Shown here piece by piece: positions 1 through 5,134 of a DNA stretch of 7,523 bases. Below the pieces are notes generated by a model that saw nothing but the letters and a program-made list of their open reading frames with translations, had not been told where the DNA came from and ran no database searches. The translations under genes were made by a program, and so were the position numbers. This DNA comes from Microcaldota archaeon (GTDB lineage: Archaea > Micrarchaeota > Micrarchaeia > Anstonellales > Anstonellaceae): assembly GCA_021813025.1 (NCBI GenBank), contig JAKAME010000064.1:1-7523 (forward strand), written 5' to 3'. Each line of letters starts with the position of its first letter. Position 1 is the first letter of the stretch.

Positions 1-2
1 CA

Positions 3-3000
3 GCGCTCGCTGCCGCCTATCCCACCCCCGCCCCCAGCCAGCCTGTCCCACCCAACCAGGACCCGCGCAACTACTACAAGAAGCTTCTCCCGCCCGTGCT
101 GGCCGACGGCATCACCCCCAACCCGCTCTATGCGCCCGAGATGGCCAAGACCGGCCCGGCAGGCGCCAAGGTGTTCGAGTGCTCCTCCAACGGCGACTGC
201 CTCTCAGGCCAGTGCGACAAGAACTCCTACCTGCGCGGCAGCTGCTTCCTCAAGAACGGGCAGGCAGTGGACTGCGGCTGCCACTACGTGAGCGACTGCA
301 AGCGCGAATACCCCTGCGAAACCCTGCCCGACGGCGGCGTGCCGAAGGAGATTTGCTTCAGCAACCGAGGCCGCTGCGAGGCCGCGTTCGGCGGGCAGGA
401 CAAGCTTGACGGCGCGGTGGTGACGGTGTGCGACTACCAGCCCACCACGTTCGACGTCTTTTCCTCCACTTGGGGCGCTCCGGGCGGCAACAACGCCCAC
501 GACCCGCCATACAGTAATAATGGCCATCTCTGGGTGTCCCGCTTCAACCGCTTCCCCTGCGCGCCCTATGACGTCAACAACGTGCCGTCCATCGAATTCT
601 CCAACCGCCAAATCTATGGAAACAACGCGCCGGTCTGCAAGAGCGGCAGCACGCTGGGCGAGGCCGCGTGCGCAAGCGGCACCTTCTGGAGCCAGGCATG
701 CACCTACTTTGACTCCAACGTCGAGGTGGACACATGGATTGGCGCTTCCTGCGCAGGCACTGATTACGGCTGGGAGACATTCATGCTCTATCGGCGCAAT
801 GGCGACTATGGCAGAGGCGCCTCCTGCCCGGCCGGCGAAACTCTGGTGAGGGACGAGAAAACCAGCGCATGGAGAAACAACAACAACTGGGACCCGGACA
901 TACTGCGCTGGGGCAACGCGTGGGGCAACGACCTCTACCCTGTCCCCGACCGCCCTGCGGTGTCAGGCCCCTACGATTACAGCGTCAACGGCCAGCAGGT
1001 GAAGGGCCTTCTCTTCACTTCCCGCGCTGTCCACTTCTGCGACACCGACGCCAGCACCTCCCTCTCCGGCCTGCAATGCAGCTGCGACCCGACGCAGCCG
1101 GAGAGCTGCACCCCTGCCGGCGGCCCCATTCCCGGCCTGGCATGGAGCGACGTGAAATTCAAGCTTGTCCAGGCCTGCAACCTGCAGTATGGGAAAGACA
1201 TCGTGCTCTACAGGCCTGACGAGAACAGCGCAGACTCCCCGGTGCCTGCCGACGGGCGCGGCGGATTTGCGGAAAAGACCTGGCTCATCCTCTCCTTCGG
1301 AGACTGCCAGACCGATTCGAGCGGCGCGCCGCTCGCAACCAGCTACGGAATCTGCCGGCCCTGCTCCACCTCGCTCACGCTTGCAGAGCAGGGCGTGTCC
1401 AATGCGCAAACCTACTGCCCAAGCGGGTGCAGCATGGAATTTTCCTACGACCTCCAGCCCCTGTGCGACTGCACGGACAACAAGTACAGCCTGCCACTGC
1501 CGAAATTCCCGGCGGCAGCCGGCCCGGACACCTATCCGGATTTCGGCTTCATAGTGGGCCATGTTGCCGAATACCAGCATGCCAGCGTCCTGCCCCTCCT
1601 CGACATGCGCTCCTATGACGTCACTCCCCCCTCGTCAGTGCCGGACTTCGAGCTGTTGAACGGCAAATGCGAGGACTACGGCGCCACCCTTGACGGCACG
1701 GAAAACAGCGGCGGCCTGCAGGGGGGGTATTTCAGCATCTCGAAATGCAAGGCAGGGGCCTACCCCAACTTCCTGCTGGGCTACCTCTCGGCCAACCACT
1801 CCGCAGCCATACTTGACATTGCCCCCCTGCCTCCGGCCGGCGACGACATCGCTCTTGGCGCCGCTCGCGCGAAAGTGGCGCAGGCCAGGCTGGCCTGCCC
1901 CGACTGCCTAACTGCCCTTGAATACGAAATTCCGATTCAAATCAATTCCCTCTCCTCCTACCCATCAGGCTATCCGCCGGAGCTGAGCGCCCGCATCGAA
2001 GCCTACAGCAACGGGGTGAAATTCGATGCCCTGCGCATGGACCCGCCGGTGTGGCCCGATGATGCGGGCCGCCTTGCGGTATCCAACGTCTCCATCCTCA
2101 TCCTTGACGTTGACTTGAGCGGCGCATCCTCCGACCCGGCCGCGCTTGATTTGCAAATCAGCTATCTAATCAACCTCTCGCGCCGCTCGCTGCAGCACGT
2201 GGGCTGGCCCACCATCTTGCGGCTCACCTACACGCGCGGCTCGGCAGGCGCGCTTTCGAGCGAAGCGGTCTACAAAGCCATCTTCCGCCGGCAGGCCGAG
2301 CTTGCTCTCGCAGGCGCGGGCGGCATACTGCTCCCGCCGTTCGACAACGCCAATCACACCCCGTTGGGCGAAGCGTATTCCGACCCCAGCAATGCCGGCC
2401 GCCTTCTGGATTCGGGCGGCAGCAGGGCCGAAGTCAACACCGCCGGCACGCCCTTCTGCGCCGCAGAGAACGGCTCCACCGAATTCCTTCACCCCAAAAT
2501 CATGGTGGGCCTGCAGAAGATTTACACCAAGCCCTCCTGCGGCTGCGTGCCCTGCACAGCGCTGGAAATAGCGGCCGGCCTCTGCGACCCCATGTGCTAT
2601 GACGGCCATCCGGGCACGAACAAGGACGGCAGCGCCTGCAAATTGAACTCCCAGAAATGCGAGCCTTTCTGCGTGAACGACGCCTACTGCGCCGTTGTAA
2701 ACGAGAGCGCCGCCGCCTCCAAGACCACCACCTGCACCGCGCTTCGCTCCACAAACGAGCCGCCGGTTCTTTGTTGCGATGCAACCCACGCCACCAACTG
2801 CAAGCCATGGCCGGACTGCGACATCCAGCCAGACATCCCGCTCAAGGAATTGGCCGACAGCACGCTCCACCCAGACGCCAGCTACCTGATTTCCGGCCTG
2901 CCGCACTCGCCAACCGCCTACTGCCTCAAAAGCCCTGCCAATGCCAACACCCAGCCGGCCAAATACACCTTCCGCGCGGCCACGTCGGTTGAGATGACCA

Positions 3001-3149
3001 GCGAGCCTGTGCTGTTCCCCAAATACGGCTCAAACACGTCCGACTGCGGGCGGGCCATAGTGCCTGGCATAGACAAGACGCAGGTGGCCTGCGGCACCCC
3101 GCTGCCCCCCGTGCTCGACACGCTGTGGAGCTGCACCGAGCCGCAATAA
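3..3149 (+). CDS. Large secreted Cys-rich protein, 5' end outside window (function unknown)
   Basis: I do not recognise this protein by name. The frame is open to the left edge, so only the last 1048 codons are visible; a GTG at 96 is not the start. The first residues read ALAAAYPTPAPSQP, which looks like the end of a signal peptide (AxA cleavage site) followed by a Pro-rich mature N-terminus, so the true start is probably only some 15-25 codons upstream. From the GTG at 96 onward I count 52 cysteines, concentrated in an N-terminal module (about nt 180-380, CSSNGDCLSGQC followed by a CGC) and a C-terminal module (about nt 2454-2833, including CGCVPC and CDPMC). CSC and CDC pairs occur between them. 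Such spacing implies disulfides and an extracellular site. The middle (about nt 1620-2400) is Cys-poor and alternates predicted strands and helices: ILILDVDL, a helix, PTILRLTY, a helix, then GGILLPPF. This resembles the second half of a TIM barrel as in glycosidase-like domains, but that is inference. No C-terminal membrane anchor is visible; it ends in WSCTEPQ. Confidence 0.85.
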   Translation, partial: ALAAAYPTPAPSQPVPPNQDPRNYYKKLLPPVLADGITPNPLYAPEMAKTGPAGAKVFECSSNGDCLSGQCDKNSYLRGSCFLKNGQAVDCGCHYVSDCKREYPCETLPDGGVPKEICFSNRGRCEAAFGGQDKLDGAVVTVCDYQPTTFDVFSSTWGAPGGNNAHDPPYSNNGHLWVSRFNRFPCAPYDVNNVPSIEFSNRQIYGNNAPVCKSGSTLGEAACASGTFWSQACTYFDSNVEVDTWIGASCAGTDYGWETFMLYRRNGDYGRGASCPAGETLVRDEKTSAWRNNNNWDPDILRWGNAWGNDLYPVPDRPAVSGPYDYSVNGQQVKGLLFTSRAVHFCDTDASTSLSGLQCSCDPTQPESCTPAGGPIPGLAWSDVKFKLVQACNLQYGKDIVLYRPDENSADSPVPADGRGGFAEKTWLILSFGDCQTDSSGAPLATSYGICRPCSTSLTLAEQGVSNAQTYCPSGCSMEFSYDLQPLCDCTDNKYSLPLPKFPAAAGPDTYPDFGFIVGHVAEYQHASVLPLLDMRSYDVTPPSSVPDFELLNGKCEDYGATLDGTENSGGLQGGYFSISKCKAGAYPNFLLGYLSANHSAAILDIAPLPPAGDDIALGAARAKVAQARLACPDCLTALEYEIPIQINSLSSYPSGYPPELSARIEAYSNGVKFDALRMDPPVWPDDAGRLAVSNVSILILDVDLSGASSDPAALDLQISYLINLSRRSLQHVGWPTILRLTYTRGSAGALSSEAVYKAIFRRQAELALAGAGGILLPPFDNANHTPLGEAYSDPSNAGRLLDSGGSRAEVNTAGTPFCAAENGSTEFLHPKIMVGLQKIYTKPSCGCVPCTALEIAAGLCDPMCYDGHPGTNKDGSACKLNSQKCEPFCVNDAYCAVVNESAAASKTTTCTALRSTNEPPVLCCDATHATNCKPWPDCDIQPDIPLKELADSTLHPDASYLISGLPHSPTAYCLKSPANANTQPAKYTFRAATSVEMTSEPVLFPKYGSNTSDCGRAIVPGIDKTQVACGTPLPPVLDTLWSCTEPQ

Positions 3150-3185
3150 ATGAGGCGTGACCCGCGGAAACCTACCCTCTCCAAA

Positions 3186-3194
3186 ACCATATAC
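3186..3194 (+). promoter_or_regulatory. Possible TATA box for tnpB
   Basis: An AT-rich ACCATATAC preceded by CCAAA lies centred about 27 bases upstream of the tnpB ATG. That is where an archaeal TATA box would sit if transcription began at or next to the start codon. The bases just before the ATG (TATCTCCTCT) contain no Shine-Dalgarno match, which fits a leaderless message. This is a weak call based on one short match. Confidence 0.25.
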
Positions 3195-3217
3195 AGAAAG
3201 CCAGCAGTATCTCCTCT

Positions 3218-4351
3218 ATGCGAGCCTACGCTTTCCGCCTCTATCCTTCCAAAGCGCAGCAGAAGGAGTTCGAACATCATCTTTGGATAGAGAAAAACCT
3301 CTGGAATAGCTTGCTGGAGAATATCAAAAAGCGGTATGATGAGGAAGGCAGGTTTTACTCGCAAAGAGAGCTTCAGTTCATAGTCAAGGACAGCGGTTTA
3401 TATGCCCAATCCGCCCAAGCCGTCGCCCGTCGCCTGCACCGCTCTATCCAAGCTAAAGTCAGAGCCAAAAACAGGGGCCAGAAATGGGGCTTTCCACGAT
3501 TCAAGTCATTTGAGCGGATGAGAAGTATCCTCTACCCACAATCTGGCTTCTCTTTGGGCGAGAAGCTGAAAGTCTCCTCATTCGGCGAAATCTCCATCGT
3601 GCGGCACAGGGAAATCAGAGGAAAAATCAAGACCTTGACACTTAAGCGGGAGGCGTCTGGAAAGTGGCATGCAATCTTCACTGTCGAGGAAGAAACTAAA
3701 ATTCCAAAGGCGAATAATGGGCCAGCCGTCGGATTGGATCTGGGTCTAAACCGCCTTGCAACCCTCTCAGACGGCAAAATAATCAAAAATCCCCGCAATT
3801 TCCGGAAGTTTGAAGAGAAGCTGGCCCAAGCCCAGAGGAGCTTGTCCAAAAAGCTCAAAACAAGCCATAACCGATGCAAAGCCAAATGTCAAGTAGCCCT
3901 GGTTCATGAGAAAATCGCCCATGTGCGAAATGACTTTTTACACAAGGCCGCCAATACGCTTCTTTCCAACTACTCCAAAATTGCCATGGAAGATTTGAGA
4001 ATAAAGCAGATGTCAAAGCAAGGCCACGGCAAGGGCATCTATGACGCCTCTTGGGGAATGTTCACCAACATACTCTGTTACAAGGCTGAGAGTGCCGGTT
4101 CAGAGATTGTGTTCGTGGACCCGAAAGATACGAGTAAGGAATGCAGTGGCTGCCATTCCATAGTCCCGAAGAGTCTATGGGAGCGAACCCACCATTGCCC
4201 CGCCTGCGGCATCATTCTGGATAGAGATATAAATGCCGCCCTCAACATACTCGCAAGAGCTACGGCCGGGATGGCCGGAAGTAACGCCTGCGGAGACGGG
4301 ATAACAATCCCTTCCATGAAGCAGGAAGCCGCACCCTTCAGGGTGCGGTGA
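3218..4351 (+). CDS. tnpB: TnpB, RNA-guided nuclease of IS200/IS605-type element
   Basis: TnpB proteins are transposon-encoded, omega RNA-guided DNA endonucleases (the ancestors of Cas12) that cut sites matching the flank of the element and help retain it. This 377-residue copy looks full length and active. Residues 1-160 form the N-terminal WED/REC-like part, beginning with the family-typical MRAYAFRLYPS. The RuvC-type nuclease residues are in place: D174 in VGLDLGLNRL, E258 in KIAMEDLRI and the DRDINAA motif at 335-341. A zinc ribbon is formed by C309, C312, C327 and C330. The tail GSNACGDG...SMKQEAAP is characteristic of the family because it is translated from the conserved right end of the element. 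The TGA stop begins on the base after the terminal hairpin, so the last 20 or so codons also encode the omega RNA scaffold. No frameshift or internal stop is present. No associated tnpA is seen. Codon use is less GC-biased than in the neighbouring genes, in keeping with transfer. Confidence 0.96.
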   Translation: MRAYAFRLYPSKAQQKEFEHHLWIEKNLWNSLLENIKKRYDEEGRFYSQRELQFIVKDSGLYAQSAQAVARRLHRSIQAKVRAKNRGQKWGFPRFKSFERMRSILYPQSGFSLGEKLKVSSFGEISIVRHREIRGKIKTLTLKREASGKWHAIFTVEEETKIPKANNGPAVGLDLGLNRLATLSDGKIIKNPRNFRKFEEKLAQAQRSLSKKLKTSHNRCKAKCQVALVHEKIAHVRNDFLHKAANTLLSNYSKIAMEDLRIKQMSKQGHGKGIYDASWGMFTNILCYKAESAGSEIVFVDPKDTSKECSGCHSIVPKSLWERTHHCPACGIILDRDINAALNILARATAGMAGSNACGDGITIPSMKQEAAPFRVR

Positions 4352-4376
4352 TTCACAAACCTTCATCGAGAAGGAA
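4230..4376 (+). ncRNA. Probable omega RNA (scaffold overlapping the tnpB 3' end, plus guide)
   Basis: In studied TnpB systems the guide RNA is made from the 3' end of tnpB and the right end of the element, and its 3' guide is the flanking host DNA. Here the scaffold would end at 4356 and the guide would be about 4357-4376 (AAACCTTCATCGAGAAGGAA). The last 46 bases of the scaffold contain two adjacent hairpins: a 5-bp stem at 4311-4315/4324-4328 and a perfect 8-bp stem at 4329-4336/4341-4348. The loop of the first holds TGAA (4317-4320), exactly complementary to the TTCA loop of the second (4337-4340). The 5' limit (4230) is a guess from typical scaffold lengths; a GGCC...GGCC pair at 4265-4276 may form another stem. 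The guide length is also taken from other TnpB systems. Confidence 0.6.
4329..4348 (+). repeat. Perfect 8-bp stem, 4-base loop hairpin at the right end of the IS element
   Basis: CCGCACCC, loop TTCA, GGGTGCGG. This is the subterminal palindrome typical of IS200/IS605 right ends, which is recognised as single-stranded DNA by TnpA and as RNA within the omega RNA. It lies inside the tnpB reading frame, ending on the base before the stop codon. A second hairpin (4311-4328) abuts it directly on the 5' side. Confidence 0.85.
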
Positions 4377-4386
4377 GGAGCGTCTG

Positions 4387-4398
4387 ATGCCCATCTGA
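4387..4398 (+). other. Three-codon mini-ORF in the psmA leader
   Basis: ATG CCC ATC TGA follows a strong ribosome binding sequence, GGAAGGAG (4373-4380), at a 6-base spacing. Its TGA overlaps the start of the psmA Shine-Dalgarno sequence GAGGTG (4397-4402). A ribosome that translated it would therefore finish on top of the psmA initiation region, which could couple or dampen psmA translation. It may equally be a remnant of what preceded psmA before the element inserted, or chance. Confidence 0.3.
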
Positions 4399-4402
4399 GG
4401 TG
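4397..4402 (+). promoter_or_regulatory. psmA ribosome binding site
   Basis: GAGGTG lies 7 bases before the ATG at 4410 and matches the core of the archaeal GGAGGTGAT sequence. It fixes the psmA start. No convincing TATA box is visible between the right end of the IS element and this site. Confidence 0.75.
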
Positions 4403-4409
4403 TTTTGAT

Positions 4410-5120
4410 ATGTACCCCGTGTCCCCCCAAGCCTATGACCGCGCCTCCACCGTCTTCTCGCCCGACGGCCGGCTCTTCCAGGTGGAATACGCGAAAGAGG
4501 CGGTGCGCCGCGGAGCCACCGCCATAGGAATAGTGTGCACAGACGGCGTGGCTCTTGTTGCCTACAAAAACGCAGGCACTTCCCTCGTCATTCCCGAATC
4601 AATGAAAAAGATTTTTGAAATAGACGGCCACATCGCCGCCACGGCCTCCGGCCTCATAGCCGACGCGCGCCGCCTTGTTGACGTCGCCCGCCTCGAGGCC
4701 CAGCGCCACCGCATGGCCTATGGCGAAAGCATCGGCCTCGAGGCAATGGCGAAAGAGCTTTGCGATTTGATGCAGGTCTACACCCAATACGGCGGCGTGC
4801 GCCCCTTCGGCGTTTCCTTGCTTGTCGCGGGCGTTGACGAAAAGCCCAAGCTGTATGAGGCCGAGCCCTCAGGCGCGCTCACAGGCTACAAGGCATGCGC
4901 CATTGGCGCGGGCAAGAAGGAAGTCGAGGACTTCTTTGAGAAGGAATACAAGGAGTCCCTCACGCTTGCCGCCGGCATCGAGCTGGCGGTGAAGGCTTTG
5001 CGCAAATCCGGGGACTTGAAAATCGAGTCCTCCAGCATCGAGATTGCCATCTGCCCCACCAAGACCAAAGTGTTTGAAGTGCTCACCACGCGCGAAGTGG
5101 AGAAGCACCTCAAAGCTTGA
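4410..5120 (+). CDS. psmA: 20S proteasome alpha subunit
   Basis: PsmA forms the two outer heptameric rings of the archaeal 20S proteasome in the cytoplasm. Its N-termini gate the pore, and pockets between subunits bind the HbYX tails of PAN/Cdc48-type ATPases. The protein has 236 residues, the usual length. The gate motif YDRA (9-12) is followed by the diagnostic alpha-subunit signature TVFSPDGRLFQVEYAKEAV (14-32). SMKKI (64-68) aligns with the SIEKI stretch of Thermoplasma acidophilum PsmA, so K67 corresponds to the pocket lysine K66 there. SGLIADAR (80-87) and YTQYGGVRPFGVSLLVAG (124-141) are also family hallmarks. It lacks the catalytic N-terminal threonine, as alpha subunits do. One small divergence is AYKNAGTSL (51-59), where many homologues read ADKR/K...S.L. 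The ATG at 4410 has a good ribosome binding site and gives the expected short N-terminal helix. It is the first gene of the run psmA, unknown membrane protein, SBDS. Confidence 0.97.
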   Translation: MYPVSPQAYDRASTVFSPDGRLFQVEYAKEAVRRGATAIGIVCTDGVALVAYKNAGTSLVIPESMKKIFEIDGHIAATASGLIADARRLVDVARLEAQRHRMAYGESIGLEAMAKELCDLMQVYTQYGGVRPFGVSLLVAGVDEKPKLYEAEPSGALTGYKACAIGAGKKEVEDFFEKEYKESLTLAAGIELAVKALRKSGDLKIESSSIEIAICPTKTKVFEVLTTREVEKHLKA

Positions 5121-5123
5121 GAT

Positions 5124-5128
5124 GTGAT
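5124..5128 (+). promoter_or_regulatory. Ribosome binding site deciding the start of the membrane protein
   Basis: GTGAT sits 6 bases before the ATG at 5135 and matches the 3' part of GGAGGTGAT. A TTG at 5117 in the same frame, overlapping the psmA stop as TTGA, would add six residues (MRCDDW) but has no such site at the correct distance, so ATG 5135 is preferred. Confidence 0.55.
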
Positions 5129-5134
5129 GATTGG

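Larger units (their letters stand above)
3150..4356 (+). mobile_element. Solo IS200/IS605-family (IS1341-type) element carrying tnpB only
   Basis: The element consists of an intact tnpB gene and a typical subterminal right-end hairpin followed by the terminus TGATTCAC. No Y1 HUH transposase (TnpA) gene is present, so it would need a transposase in trans or is now immobile. The right end is placed at 4356 by resemblance to IS605-type right ends, where a short TTCAC-like tail follows the hairpin. The left end is not resolved: it must lie between the stop codon of the upstream gene (3149) and the tnpB start, and 3150 is only the outer limit. IS200/IS605 elements make no target duplications, so none is expected. 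The region is visibly richer in A and T than the flanking genes, which supports acquisition from elsewhere. Confidence 0.75.

Noticed and set aside
963..1580. Long minus-strand open frame (205 codons) opposite the Cys-rich gene
   Set aside because: It is a shadow of a GC-rich coding strand: the + strand protein has coherent Cys modules while the reverse product is low-complexity Ala/Gly/Arg-rich with no recognisable motif.
2166..2906. Minus-strand open frame of 246 codons
   Set aside because: Same reason: fully inside a well-supported + strand gene, Gly/Ala/Val/Arg-rich composition, no domain or ribosome binding site seen.
3168..3173. AAACCT present both here and at 4357-4362, just outside the IS right end, as if a target duplication
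   Set aside because: IS200/IS605 elements do not create target duplications and six bases can recur by chance; not used to place the left end.
3191..3210. Possible left-end hairpin of the IS element (ATAC...GTAT)
   Set aside because: Only four base pairs and no similarity to the right-end stem; too weak to call.
3150..3217. Terminator after the Cys-rich gene
   Set aside because: No T-rich tract or strong stem-loop is present in this gap.
5117..5119. TTG start of the membrane protein overlapping the psmA stop (TTGA)
   Set aside because: A 4-base overlap is attractive for coupling, but the ATG at 5135 has a better-placed ribosome binding site and begins cleanly at the helical domain.
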